Shown here: positions 1 to 13,873 of the stretch, one piece after another
Layout of the letters: each line of letters opens with the position of its first letter
How positions within the stretch are numbered: position 1 is the stretch's first letter
Assembly (NCBI RefSeq): GCF_000308875.1
Contig: NZ_BAGL01000033.1
Coordinates: 1 to 64,000 of the forward strand
Direction: 5' to 3'
Source: Nocardia transvalensis NBRC 15921
Lineage (GTDB): Bacteria > Actinomycetota > Actinomycetes > Mycobacteriales > Mycobacteriaceae
Length of the DNA stretch: 64,000 nucleotides
Made by a program: the position numbers and the translations under genes
The notes under the pieces: generated by a model
What the model was told of the DNA's origin: nothing
What the model saw: only the letters and a program-made list of their open reading frames with translations
Database searches by the model: none

Positions 1-470
1 AGATAGCGGTACCAGCGCAGGTCGCCGCCCGGCTCCACGCCGTAGAGGGTCGGCCCGCTGCCGGGCCCGCGGCCGCGGGGCGTGGAGACCAGCCGCTCGA
101 AGCTCTGCCAGCCGTTCCCGATCGTGTTGCCGGAATTCTTGTGCCAGCCGCGCGAACCCGCCGGATCGGAGACGCCGTCGCCCGCGTCGTACTCGTACCA
201 GCGCAGGTCGCCGTTCGGTTCGACGCCGAACAGCGTCCCCGCGCCGCCGCCGCACAGAAAGATGAAGCTCTGCCAGCCGTTGCCGATGATGTTGCGCGAG
301 TTGGGCGCCCAGCCGATCGAGCCGTTGGGCGTGGCCTGCCCGACGCCGTCGTAGCGGTACCAGCGGAGGTCGCCGTTCGGCTCGACGCCGAACAGTTCGC
401 CGACGCGGCCGAGGCCGCTGTCCACGGGTGGGATTTCTGCCCCGCCACAGGCGAGATGGATGAAGGTCAT
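1..470 (-). CDS. Tachylectin-like beta-propeller protein, C-terminus cut by window edge
   Basis: Reading the minus strand from ATG at 470 (AGGAG lies at 476-480) gives an open frame that leaves the window at base 1. It contains three repeats of a unit with the core FGVEPNGDLRWYRYD followed about 20 residues later by IGNGWQSF. The units start near residues 27, 81 and 137 and are about 50 residues apart. This is the pattern of the tachylectin-2 family of sugar-binding beta-propellers. No signal peptide is visible before the first repeat. Glycan binding is inferred from the family; the partner domain, if any, lies outside the window. Confidence 0.8.
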   Translation of the reverse strand, partial: MTFIHLACGGAEIPPVDSGLGRVGELFGVEPNGDLRWYRYDGVGQATPNGSIGWAPNSRNIIGNGWQSFIFLCGGGAGTLFGVEPNGDLRWYEYDAGDGVSDPAGSRGWHKNSGNTIGNGWQSFERLVSTPRGRGPGSGPTLYGVEPGGDLRWYRY

Positions 471-558
471 ATCGGCTCCTCGGTGCGAAGACCCCCTGGA
501 CCGAGAAGTCTTCCGCTCCGTCGCGGGCCTGGCACGAGTAGCGGGCTACTCGACCGCG

Positions 559-2010
559 TCAGCCCACGTCGAGGTGGCGCAGGCGGGGCCAGAGGTCCTG
601 CCAGGACTCGCGGCGGCCGGTGCACAGCCACGGCTGCTGTTCCTCGTCGGTCCGGGCGACCGCGTGGCATTCGGTGAAATGGTCGCGGAGTTCGTCGGGA
701 TCCTCGCCGATGTACAGCACGTCGCGGGCCGATTCGGGTGGCGGCGGGAAGTAGCCGTAGCTGCGGTTGGTGCTGTACGCCGGTGGCAGCTCGCCGGGGC
801 GGGAGTAGACGTCGAGGTACGCGGCGACGATATAGGACTCACCCATGACAGCCGTGGAATCCCTTTCCGCCGTGGGCAATTCGCGGTAGGCGGCCGCGGC
901 CCGCTGCTGGATCCGCTGCGCCGAGTCGACCGCCGTGGACTGGTAGGCGATCGCCAGCATGCCCGCGGCCGCCGCGACGCTCAGCGCGTACAGGGGCCAG
1001 GCGAACCAGCCGCGGCGGCCACCGGCGAGCCGTCGTCCCTGGAGACCGGCCGCGCCCGCCGCGAACAGCAGCCCGTACAGGCCGTTGAGGTAGTACGGCC
1101 GCCCGACCGTGGCGACGAAGAAGACGTACAGCACGACCGCCGACACGCCCAGGAAGCGGTAGGCGCGCAGCTCGTCCGCGCGCAGCAGCCGCCATAATCC
1201 GTAGAGCGACAACGCCGTTCCCGCCACGCCGGCCATCACGATCAGCGCTATCGCCACACCCGGCCGCCCGCCGTAGAGGGCATCGGCCTCCGCCGCCACC
1301 ACCGAACCCATGCGCAGCTGCGGCCAGCCGTTGCGGGCCTGCCACACCAGGGTGGGCAGCGCGATCAGCAGCCCGAGACCCGCGCCCGCCCACAGCATCG
1401 GCCGGCGCAGCAGCTCGCGCGGCCCGAACACGGCCACCGCGGCCAGGAGAACCGCGCACAGCAGCAGCACCTGGAATTTGGTCTCCGCCGCGATTCCCGC
1501 GACCGCGCCGAGGGCGAGCAGCAGGCGGTCGTCGCGCACGCGGATCCAGCGCACCAGCAGCCAGAGGATCAGCAGCCACTCCACCGGTTCGAGGGTGTAC
1601 GGGGTCAGCCAGTGCCCGGACATCGTCACCCACAGGGCGGTCGCCTGCGCGGCCGCCGCGAGGATCTGCGCGCGCCGATCTCCGCCCAGTTCCCTGGCGA
1701 CGAGGGCCACCACGACGACCGCGCCCGCGGTGGCGAGGACGGCCGGAAGCCGCAGTGCCAGAATAGATCCCGGAGCGAGCCAGTCCAGGGCCGCCGCGAG
1801 TGCAGGGGCGAGCGGCGGCTGGTCGGCGGACCCCCAGGCCAGATGGTGGCGGCCGATGGCCAGCATGTACGCCTCGTCGAACCAGTACCCGCGCCCGGCG
1901 GCAACGGCGAGATGCGCGACCGCGGTCACCGCCGCGACCGCGAGCACGCCCCTGGCAGCGAACGCCGGCACGGCCGGTACAACTGGGCGGGACCGTAGCG
2001 ATACCTGCAC
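559..2010 (-). CDS. Glycosyltransferase family 39 (ArnT/PMT-like) integral membrane protein
   Basis: About 483 residues, mostly hydrophobic helices, with the GT39 signature after the first membrane segment: an acidic pair (Asp45-Glu46 in YWFDEAY) on the first periplasmic loop, then a QPPLAP motif. Enzymes of this type move a sugar from a polyprenyl-phosphate donor to an acceptor outside the membrane. I start at the GTG at 2010 because GGAGG lies 6 bases upstream. A longer frame reaches 2088 but would add a polar, arginine-rich stretch without a ribosome site. The acceptor and the sugar cannot be told from sequence. It ends with a soluble extracytoplasmic tail of about 110 residues. Confidence 0.8.
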   Translation of the reverse strand: MQVSLRSRPVVPAVPAFAARGVLAVAAVTAVAHLAVAAGRGYWFDEAYMLAIGRHHLAWGSADQPPLAPALAAALDWLAPGSILALRLPAVLATAGAVVVVALVARELGGDRRAQILAAAAQATALWVTMSGHWLTPYTLEPVEWLLILWLLVRWIRVRDDRLLLALGAVAGIAAETKFQVLLLCAVLLAAVAVFGPRELLRRPMLWAGAGLGLLIALPTLVWQARNGWPQLRMGSVVAAEADALYGGRPGVAIALIVMAGVAGTALSLYGLWRLLRADELRAYRFLGVSAVVLYVFFVATVGRPYYLNGLYGLLFAAGAAGLQGRRLAGGRRGWFAWPLYALSVAAAAGMLAIAYQSTAVDSAQRIQQRAAAAYRELPTAERDSTAVMGESYIVAAYLDVYSRPGELPPAYSTNRSYGYFPPPPESARDVLYIGEDPDELRDHFTECHAVARTDEEQQPWLCTGRRESWQDLWPRLRHLDVG

Positions 2011-2110
2011 GTTCGACCTCCGTCGATGGACTGTCCAGCCATCGTCCCCCGACGACGAAACCCGGCACATCCACCGACACGCACCCACCCCATGCGACCG
2101 AGGTACTACG

Positions 2111-2569
2111 TCATCCGACGGAAGTACGACCTGGTGCGCGGCTGTCGTACTCCTCGCGGTGGGTGAAGACCTCGTCCATGTGGGCCTCGGCCCAAGCCTT
2201 GATGCCCGCGACGACGTGGTGGAGGGAGAGGCCGAGGGCGGTGAGTTCGTAGGTGACCGTGACGGGGACGGTGGGGGTGACGGTGCGGGTGATCAGGCCG
2301 TCGCGTTCCAGGGAGCGCAGGGTCTGGGTGAGCATCTTCTGGCTGACCCCGGCCAGCTGCCGGGACAGTTCGGAGTACCGCATCGCGCGCGGTTCGCCGG
2401 TGCAGGGCGCCCCGGGATTCGGGCCGTCGCTGCCGAGCGCGGCCAGGATGAGCGCGACCCACTTGTCGGAGATTCGATCGAGGAGCTGGCGGCTGGGGCA
2501 GCCGGCCAGGAACGCGTCGTAGTCGGCCCGCGCCTGAGCGCGTTTCTGTGCGGCCGTCGCTGTCGGCAT
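2111..2569 (-). CDS. HxlR-family transcriptional regulator (QorR/YodB-like)
   Basis: A 152-residue winged-helix protein of the HxlR (DUF24) family. The family core is visible as CPSRQLLDRISDKWVALIL, then the recognition helix around SELSRQLAGVSQKMLTQTLR and the wing (RDGLITRTV). Cys24 is at the position used as a redox switch in YodB and QorR. The ATG at 2569 is chosen because AAGGAG sits 6 bases upstream. It is divergent from an NADPH-quinone-reductase-like gene, the same arrangement as QorR and qor2 in Corynebacterium, so repression of that gene released by thiol or quinone stress is a reasonable inference. Confidence 0.88.
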   Translation of the reverse strand: MPTATAAQKRAQARADYDAFLAGCPSRQLLDRISDKWVALILAALGSDGPNPGAPCTGEPRAMRYSELSRQLAGVSQKMLTQTLRSLERDGLITRTVTPTVPVTVTYELTALGLSLHHVVAGIKAWAEAHMDEVFTHREEYDSRAPGRTSVG

Positions 2570-2599
2570 CGGCCACTCCTTCCTACCTCGTGGTGACCA

Positions 2600-2617
2600 A
2601 CGCACTTCGAAGTGCGT
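2600..2617. promoter_or_regulatory. 18-bp perfect palindrome, probable HxlR operator
   Basis: ACGCACTTCGAAGTGCGT reads the same on both strands. It lies 30 bp upstream of the regulator start at 2569 and 77 bp upstream of the oxidoreductase start at 2694, where one dimer could control both promoters. Confidence 0.7.
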
Positions 2618-2693
2618 ACTTCCCGTCGGAGAGTTACCTCATCAATAGTGAGTGGTGTTCGACCCGGAACACAAGTCACGAGGAGTGAGAACC

Positions 2694-3611
2694 ATGGGTG
2701 AATCCACCTTCCGCACCGCCGTCGTCCGCACACCGGCCGGTCCCGGCTCGATCGAGATCATCGAGGTCCCGGTCGTCGAACCCGGCCCCGGAGAGGTCCG
2801 GGTGGCTGTGGCCGCCGCCCCGGTCAACCCCGTCGATCTGGCTGTCGCGGGCGGCTTCTTCCACGACATGGGCCTGATCGTTCAGCCCGAATACACCGGT
2901 CTGGGATGGGATTTCGCGGGAACGGTCGTCGCCGCCGGACCAGGCGTGGACCTGGCCCCCGGCACGAGGGTGGCCGGTCTGGTGCCGGGATTCGATCGCG
3001 ACTTCAGCACGTACGCCGAACAACTCGTCGTCCCGGCCACCGATATCGCCGTCGTCCCCGAGGATCTGGATCTCGTCGCGGCGTCGACGGTGCCGCTCAA
3101 CGGGCTGACCGCGGCACAGCTCGCCGACCTGCTCGGTGACGCGCCCGCGGGCGCGAATCGGTTGCTGGTGACCGGTGCGGCCGGTGCGGTCGGCGGCTAC
3201 CTCGCCGTCCTCGCCCGCGACCGCGGCTGGCAGGTGACGGGACTGGCCAGGGCGGAGGACGAGAAGTTCGTCCGCGGCCTCGGCGCGGATTTCACGACGG
3301 ACGCCGAGCCGGGCTGGGACGCGGTGGCCGACCCGGCCGTATTCCAGGAGCGCGGTCTCGCCCTGGTCCGGGACGGCGGGATCTTCGTCGGCGTCCGCCC
3401 GAACGCGGGACCGCCCGCCGAACGCGGCATCACCGTGAAGTCGGTGTCGGTCCATCCGGACCGGACGCGCCTCGCCGAACTCCTCACCCGCACCGCGTCC
3501 GGCGAACTCGCGGCCCGGGTGCACTCGGTGCTGCCGCTGGACAGTGCCGCGGAGGCCCATCGATCCGTCGCCGCGGGCGGGGTTCGCGGCCGCTACGTCC
3601 TCGCGCCCTGA
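2694..3611 (+). CDS. NADPH:quinone-reductase-like MDR oxidoreductase
   Basis: A 305-residue medium-chain dehydrogenase/reductase. The N-terminal GroES-like half contains the AAPVNPVDLAVAGG loop. The Rossmann half has the nucleotide motif VTGAAGAVGGYLAVLA near residues 161-176. The cysteine ligands of zinc alcohol dehydrogenases are absent, which fits the zinc-free quinone reductase branch. The ATG at 2694 follows a GAGGAG site; an earlier in-frame start at 2652 falls in the promoter. The HxlR gene is divergent with a palindrome between them, so induction by electrophiles or quinones is likely. The substrate is not defined. Confidence 0.85.
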   Translation: MGESTFRTAVVRTPAGPGSIEIIEVPVVEPGPGEVRVAVAAAPVNPVDLAVAGGFFHDMGLIVQPEYTGLGWDFAGTVVAAGPGVDLAPGTRVAGLVPGFDRDFSTYAEQLVVPATDIAVVPEDLDLVAASTVPLNGLTAAQLADLLGDAPAGANRLLVTGAAGAVGGYLAVLARDRGWQVTGLARAEDEKFVRGLGADFTTDAEPGWDAVADPAVFQERGLALVRDGGIFVGVRPNAGPPAERGITVKSVSVHPDRTRLAELLTRTASGELAARVHSVLPLDSAAEAHRSVAAGGVRGRYVLAP

Positions 3612-3739
3612 CAGGGAACCGGTGCCCGGCAGGTCGATTCGGAGGCCGCCGAGGCCCGGTATGTCGGTTCGTCCCGGTACGGTTGACCGGGAAGGCCGGC
3701 GGGCAGCCCGTCGGTGGGGAGTAGCCATGACGATCGGGG

Positions 3740-4606
3740 ATGCCGATGGTGGGGACCGAGCCGGTACTCGCGGTGAGCGACTACGAGGTCGACGGAGTGC
3801 GGTGCGCCGTGCACGACAGCGGTCCCGCCGGCCGCGGCGAGGCCGTGGTGTTCGTCCACGGCAATCCCGGGCCCATGGACGACTGGGCCGCGCTGGCGCC
3901 CGGTGTCGCGGAGTTCGCGCGGGTGATCGCCATGGATATGCCGGGTTTCGGGCGGTCGGAGCGGCCGCGGTCGTTCGAGCACAGCGTGATCGGGCACGCG
4001 CGCTTCCTCGGGCGGCTGCTCGATCGGCTCGGCGTCGAGCGGGCGCACCTGGTCCTGCACGATTTCGGCGGGCCGTGGGGGCTGCGCTGGGCACTGGACA
4101 ATCCGGAACGGCTCGCCTCCCTGACCCTGATCAATACCGGCGCGCTGGAGGGTTACCGCTGGCACAAATACGCCAGGATCTGGCAGACACCGGTACTCGG
4201 TGAGCTGTTCCAGCTGATGAGCACCCCGCGCGCCCTGCGAGCCGCCCTCAGCCGGGACAACCCGCGCCCGCTGCCGCGCTCCTACGCCGAGCGGGTCCAC
4301 CGCTATGCGGACCGGGGTCACCGGCGGGCGGTGCTGCGGCTCTACCGCGCCTCGCGCGATCCCGCCGCCGCGTTCCCGGAGCGGGCCCTCGGCGTTCCGG
4401 CGAATGGCCTGCCGGTCTGCGTGATCTGGGGCGACGGCGATCCCTACATCCCGGTCCGTTTCGCGGAACAGCAGCGAAACATCTTCCCCGAGGCCGAGAT
4501 CCACATCCTCGAGGGCCTGGGCCACTGGCCGTTCATCGATGATCCGGACGCGGTCCGTACTCCGCTGGAAGCCTTCCTCCGCAAGCAGATTCAGCCGGGG
4601 GACTGA
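3740..4606 (+). CDS. Alpha/beta hydrolase, haloalkane dehalogenase / epoxide hydrolase-like
   Basis: About 288 residues with a complete alpha/beta-hydrolase layout: oxyanion motif His40-Gly-Asn-Pro, a nucleophile elbow LHDFGGPWG in which the nucleophile is Asp108 rather than Ser, an acid in WGDGDPYIP, and the catalytic His in GLGHWPFIDDP. An aspartate nucleophile after a histidine, together with HGNP, is characteristic of haloalkane dehalogenases and epoxide hydrolases; family members without dehalogenase activity also exist. The start is uncertain: ATG at 3740 and ATG at 3746 both have only weak ribosome sites. It stands alone and is convergent with the next gene. Confidence 0.8.
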   Translation: MPMVGTEPVLAVSDYEVDGVRCAVHDSGPAGRGEAVVFVHGNPGPMDDWAALAPGVAEFARVIAMDMPGFGRSERPRSFEHSVIGHARFLGRLLDRLGVERAHLVLHDFGGPWGLRWALDNPERLASLTLINTGALEGYRWHKYARIWQTPVLGELFQLMSTPRALRAALSRDNPRPLPRSYAERVHRYADRGHRRAVLRLYRASRDPAAAFPERALGVPANGLPVCVIWGDGDPYIPVRFAEQQRNIFPEAEIHILEGLGHWPFIDDPDAVRTPLEAFLRKQIQPGD

Positions 4607-4674
4607 CGGCGCCCTCGTAGACACCGTCGGCGCTGGTGCGCAAGTGCGCATATTCCGCATTCGAACGGCGCGGG

Positions 4675-5043
4675 CTACCTCGCGGTTCCCTCGACATCCA
4701 GGCTCGCCGCGGTCAGGTTCTCGGCGGCGTACCGGGCGATCGAGCAGGCCTGGCGCGCACGCGCCTCCGGGTGCGCGGTGCGCCGCTCCAGCGTCGAGCG
4801 GATGCGGTCGAGGGCCACGGTGGCGTCGTCGCTCGCGCGGCGCAGCGCGGTGTGCTGGTCCTGGAGGTCGCGATAGGCGAGGTCGGTATCGCCGAAGCGG
4901 CGGCGCAGGTCGGCGATGTGGTTGAGCAGATCCGCGACCTCGCGCGTGCTCAGGGTGAGGGTCGGGTGCTCGGCGCCCGCGAGGATCGCCTCGCCCGCCA
5001 CCTCGGCGCAGCGCGCGTGCAGCACATCGAGAATGTCGCCCAC
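4675..5043 (-). CDS. Conserved small helical protein of unknown function
   Basis: A 122-residue acidic, largely helical protein. It contains a heptad-like stretch (VADLLNHIADLRRRFGDTDLAYRD...) that could be a coiled coil, and no membrane segment or signal peptide. GGGAGG at 5053-5058 stands 9 bases ahead of GTG 5043, which is why this start is preferred over the GTG at 5073. I do not recognise the family. It is divergent from the giant carboxylase gene across about 250 bp. Confidence 0.55.
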   Translation of the reverse strand: MGDILDVLHARCAEVAGEAILAGAEHPTLTLSTREVADLLNHIADLRRRFGDTDLAYRDLQDQHTALRRASDDATVALDRIRSTLERRTAHPEARARQACSIARYAAENLTAASLDVEGTAR

Positions 5044-5291
5044 GCAGATCACCCTCCCGTCGCGGTACCGCACCCGACCGGCCCGATCACGGGTACGGTA
5101 CTGGAAACCGGCCGCAGGCCGAGCATTCTCACGCCGTCGCCGCGGCCTCCGAGGGAAGTAATTCCCACAATACGTGCGGGTAACCCCTACACGCGGTGTA
5201 CCTGCGGACGTGAGAGGTGCACACTACGCGTGACCGGTAGTCGTAACCTCGCCCGAGCGGGCCAGTGCTGTGGAGTGGAAGGAGCTGGTGA

Positions 5292-10757
<5,466 letters not shown>

Positions 10758-10788
10758 TTCCTCCCGTTCGCCTGGGGCCTACTTTCTT

Positions 10789-10829
10789 CCCCGTTCGTCC
10801 GGGTCGCTCAGCGACCCGGACGAACGGGG
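10789..10829. terminator. Bidirectional terminator hairpin overlapping a stop codon
   Basis: A perfect inverted repeat with 20-bp arms (10789-10808 and 10810-10829) around a single central base. It lies between the carboxylase gene (+) and the ArsC gene (-) and contains the ArsC stop codon (10808-10810). The arms are GC-rich with no clear T-run, as is usual in high-GC actinobacteria. Confidence 0.85.
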
Positions 10830-11515
10830 TCCACAGCCAGCCCCAAATCGCCCAGCAACTCCAAAACCCGCCGGTGAATCTCATCCCGAATAGGTCGAAT
10901 CTCCGCCACCCCCAACCCCGCTGGATCATCCACGATCCACTCCTCCTGCCGGATCCCCGGGAGCAGGGGACATTCGTCTCCGCAGCCCATGGTGACGATG
11001 ACGTCCGCGGCCTGGATGATCTCGTCGGTCCAGGATTTGGGGAATTCGTGGGAGATATCGATGCCGAGTTCGGCCATGGCGGCGACCGCGGCGGCGTTCA
11101 GGGCGGCGCTCGGTTCGGAGCCGCCGGACCAGGCCAGCATGCGGCCCCGCGCGTAGTGCTCGAAGAATCCCAGGGCCATCTGCGAGCGCCCGGCGTTGAA
11201 CGTGCACAGGAACAGCACCACCGGGACGGCGTGCTCGATGCGGGCCTCCACCTTCGCCCGGGCGTGCAACTGCTGGCGGGCGAAGCGCTCGGCCAGGAGC
11301 GGCAGGTACAGCTTCACCGGCGCCTGCGCCCCGATCTGCGCGTAGGAGTCGTGCAGATATCGGTGAATCGTGTTGGCGTCGAACAGGATCGTGAACTCGC
11401 GGTGCAGCCGTCGTTCGGCACGGGCGAGCGCCGTGCTGTGGACGACGTCGAGCAGTCGGTACGCCGGAGTGATCTCGGCGTATCCGGCCCGGTTCGTCCG
11501 CTCGGGCGTAGCCAC
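10808..11515 (-). CDS. arsC: Arsenate reductase-type low-Mr phosphatase with N-terminal three-helix domain
   Basis: About 235 residues in two parts. Residues 1-90 are a helical region like the three-helix-bundle dimerisation domain fused to some actinobacterial arsenate reductases. From residue about 97 there is a low-molecular-weight tyrosine phosphatase/ArsC domain with the P-loop CTFNAGRS (Cys104), a downstream GCGDECP, and the acid loop WIVDDPAG. The usual loop in this family is CVHNAGRS or CTGNTCRS, so CTFN is slightly atypical. Mycothiol-linked arsenate reduction is the likely role (inference). The start is uncertain; GTG 11515 removes an unlikely TTG-initiated extension. No ars transporter or ArsR lies nearby. 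Confidence 0.8.
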   Translation of the reverse strand: MATPERTNRAGYAEITPAYRLLDVVHSTALARAERRLHREFTILFDANTIHRYLHDSYAQIGAQAPVKLYLPLLAERFARQQLHARAKVEARIEHAVPVVLFLCTFNAGRSQMALGFFEHYARGRMLAWSGGSEPSAALNAAAVAAMAELGIDISHEFPKSWTDEIIQAADVIVTMGCGDECPLLPGIRQEEWIVDDPAGLGVAEIRPIRDEIHRRVLELLGDLGLAVDPVRPGR

Positions 11516-11617
11516 AGTGGTTAGGGTCGCATCGACGGCCCTGCGCGGCAACCAAACTAGTGATGAACCGCATCGAACCAGTGGGTCACAGCGCGGATAC
11601 GGCGTGGCCGCTACGGG

Positions 11618-11764
11618 TCAGTATGCGAGAAAAAGGATTTCGTCGCGGCTGTAATCGTGGCCGGGATGGTTCTCGGCCAGATGCGATCGGGTCTTGGTGA
11701 CCAGGTCGTCCTCGTCGGTGCCGCGAATGTATTCGCCACAGGGGCAGCTGAGCCGTGTCTTCAT
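11618..11764 (-). CDS. DUF1059-like small cysteine-containing protein
   Basis: A 48-residue protein read from ATG 11764, too short for most gene callers. It begins MKTRLSCPCGEYIRG and continues with VTKTRSHLAENHPGHDYSRDEI. The CPCG pair near the N-terminus and the H-x-x-x-x-H-P-x-H segment are the pattern of the DUF1059 family of tiny, possibly metal-binding proteins. Function is unknown. It lies 23 bp downstream of the next minus-strand gene and may be cotranscribed with it. Confidence 0.75.
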   Translation of the reverse strand: MKTRLSCPCGEYIRGTDEDDLVTKTRSHLAENHPGHDYSRDEILFLAY

Positions 11765-11787
11765 GGGATCTCGCTTTCGTCGGGAGG

Positions 11788-12147
11788 TCAGCGCCGGGTC
11801 AGGATCCGGTGCACGACCTGTTCGGTCGTCGGCGCGCCGCGCGCGTCGTCGGCGTAGCCGAGCCCGGCGTCGAGCACGGCGGCGACGTAGACGGCCGCGA
11901 GGCGTTCCGCGGCGTCGGAGTCGGGCCCCAGCGCGTCGCGGAGCCTGCCCTCGACCGCATCGGCGGCCCAGGCGCGCAGCCGGGGCAGGTCGACGGGTTC
12001 GGGCCGGGAACTCCGCGGCCGCCGGGGCCTCGAACGGTCGGACGGGCGCAGGGGCGTCACCGTCGCGAGGGAGTCGGACGGGTGGTCGGCTGCGGGCTCG
12101 GTGTCGGAACCGGCGGCCGGACCAGAGTTGGACAGCGGACTGTACAT
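11788..12147 (-). CDS. Hypothetical protein with disordered N-terminus
   Basis: 119 residues. The first 50 are rich in Ser, Pro, Arg and Asp and look unstructured. The rest is helical (LPRLRAWAADAVEGRLRDALG, then ERLAAVYVAAVLDAGLGYAD) and ends with a basic tail. No known motif is recognised. The ATG at 12147 has no Shine-Dalgarno sequence, so it may be leaderless. The small DUF1059-like gene follows. Confidence 0.5.
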   Translation of the reverse strand: MYSPLSNSGPAAGSDTEPAADHPSDSLATVTPLRPSDRSRPRRPRSSRPEPVDLPRLRAWAADAVEGRLRDALGPDSDAAERLAAVYVAAVLDAGLGYADDARGAPTTEQVVHRILTRR

Positions 12148-12218
12148 GTGTCTAGATGCTATTCCAGGCCGGACGCGAACTCAACGAAGAGTGGTCATTG
12201 TCTCGTCGCGGCGGAGTG

Positions 12219-13094
12219 TCAGCGATCGGGGATCATGGCGTCCAGCTCCTCGGGAGACCACGGACCGGCCTGGTTGTGGTCGCGGTAGCCGAGCGGCTTC
12301 ATCTCCGGTTTGGCGAATCGGCCGACGAAACCGCCTGCGGCGACGAAGATCTCGCCGCTCACCCGGCGCGCCGCGTCGGAGGCGAGGTACAGGTACACGG
12401 CCGCCGCGTATTCGGGCGGGGGAGCGTCGAGCGAGCCCCGCATGGTCAGCTCGTCGAGCAGCCCGCGCCGATGCAGATCGCGAATGTGCGCCTCGTAATC
12501 GGGCCCCGTCGATAAACGCGTCTTCGCCCCCGGGCAGACGACATTGACCCGCACGCCCGACTCCCGTAGCTCGGCCGCCATGGCCAGGCTCAGGCTGGTG
12601 ACCGCGCCCTTCCCCGCCGGATACCCGGTGCCGCCGTAATCGCCGAGGTAGGCGAAGGATCCGGTGTTGACGATCGACCCGCTGCCACGGGCCGCCATGC
12701 GCGGCGCGGCGGCGCGGCAGGTGGCGAACACCGTGGTGAGGTGGGAATCCAGCAGCGCCCGCCAGTCCGCGGCGGTGACGTCGAGGATCGACGAGCGCGG
12801 CGGTTCGGCGATCCCGGCGCAGTTGACCAGGATGTCGATCTCCCCGTAGGTCTCCACGCAGGCGGCGACGAGCCGCTCGGCGATCCCCTCCTCCGCCGCC
12901 GACCCCGCGATTCCGGTTGCGCGCCCGCCCTTCTCGGTGATGGCCTCGGTCGCGCGGCGCACGGCCGCCGCGTCGCGGGAGTTGACGACGACGCCCGCAC
13001 CGGCGGCGGCCAGCAGTTCGGCGACGGCGAGACCGACGCCGCTGCCGCCGCCGACCACCACCGCACCGCGGCCGCCGAGTGACGGTTCGCTCAT
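12219..13094 (-). CDS. Short-chain dehydrogenase/reductase
   Basis: 291 residues with an SDR fold: cofactor loop VVVGGGSGVG (residues 12-21) in place of the usual TGxxxGIG, NCAG at 91-94, Ser146, and the active pair Tyr158/Lys162 (YPAGK). Last gene of a minus-strand operon ALDH-SDR-SDR. Its ATG (13094) overlaps the upstream stop codon in an ATGA, which implies translational coupling. The threonine-to-glycine change in the cofactor loop is unusual but the catalytic residues are intact. The substrate is probably an alcohol or ketone in the same pathway as the neighbouring P450 and aldehyde dehydrogenase. Confidence 0.85.
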   Translation of the reverse strand: MSEPSLGGRGAVVVGGGSGVGLAVAELLAAAGAGVVVNSRDAAAVRRATEAITEKGGRATGIAGSAAEEGIAERLVAACVETYGEIDILVNCAGIAEPPRSSILDVTAADWRALLDSHLTTVFATCRAAAPRMAARGSGSIVNTGSFAYLGDYGGTGYPAGKGAVTSLSLAMAAELRESGVRVNVVCPGAKTRLSTGPDYEAHIRDLHRRGLLDELTMRGSLDAPPPEYAAAVYLYLASDAARRVSGEIFVAAGGFVGRFAKPEMKPLGYRDHNQAGPWSPEELDAMIPDR

Positions 13095-13843
13095 GACCGG
13101 ATGATCTGCCCGCCGTCGACGTTCAGGATGTGGCCCGTGACCCACGCCGCGTCGTCGGAGAGCAGGTACAGGCACGCGCCGACCAGATCGTCCGGCGTGC
13201 CCATGCGCTTGATCGGGATGCGGGACACCAGGTCCTTCACGATGTTCCCGGGCGTCGCGGTTCGCGTGGCCTCGGTATCGATCGGCCCCGGCGCGATGGC
13301 GTTGATGCGAATCTTGGATCCGCCCAGTTCGGTCGCCAGCTGCTGGGTGAGGCCGTTGATCCCGACCTTCGCCAGGCCGTAGAAGCCCGAGTAGAGCCAC
13401 GCGGCCGTGGAGGACTGGTTCACGATGGAACCGCCGCCGTTCTTCGCCATGTGCTGCCACACCGCGCGCGTCACATTGAGCGCGCCGTCGAGGTTCACGC
13501 TCATGAACTTCTTGTAGTAGTCCCACGGCACCGTGAGCAGGAGGTCGAGCTTCATATCGCCGTAGATGGCGGCGTTGTTCACCAGATGATCGATGCCGCC
13601 GTACTCCGCGACGGTGAAATCCGCCAGGGCCGTGGCGGATTCGGGATCGGCGACGTCGACGGTGTGGAAGACGGCGGTGCCGCCGTCCGCGACGATCTGC
13701 TTGGCGACCTCCGCACCCTTCTCCGCGTTCAGGTCGGCGACGACGACCTTGGCGCCCTCGGCGGCCAGCGCCGCCGCATAGGTGGCGCCGATGCCCTGTG
13801 CGGCGCCGGTGACGATGGCGCTACGGCCTGCGAAACGTGCCAT
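13091..13843 (-). CDS. Short-chain dehydrogenase/reductase
   Basis: A 250-residue classical SDR: TGAAQGIG cofactor loop (residues 12-19), NNAA at 89-92, Ser144/145, Tyr155 and Lys159 (YGLAK). The downstream TGHILNVDGG end is also typical. AGGAG lies 11 bases before ATG 13843. Middle gene of the ALDH-SDR-SDR operon, 30 bp after the ALDH stop. It likely interconverts an alcohol and a ketone; the substrate is not predictable from sequence. Confidence 0.9.
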   Translation of the reverse strand: MARFAGRSAIVTGAAQGIGATYAAALAAEGAKVVVADLNAEKGAEVAKQIVADGGTAVFHTVDVADPESATALADFTVAEYGGIDHLVNNAAIYGDMKLDLLLTVPWDYYKKFMSVNLDGALNVTRAVWQHMAKNGGGSIVNQSSTAAWLYSGFYGLAKVGINGLTQQLATELGGSKIRINAIAPGPIDTEATRTATPGNIVKDLVSRIPIKRMGTPDDLVGACLYLLSDDAAWVTGHILNVDGGQIIRS

Positions 13844-13873
13844 GACTTGTTGTGCTCCTTAGTGATTCGAAAA

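Noticed and set aside
559..2088. Longer start for the GT39 gene at 2088
   Set aside because: The extra 26 residues are arginine-rich and lack a ribosome site, whereas GTG 2010 has GGAGG at good spacing.
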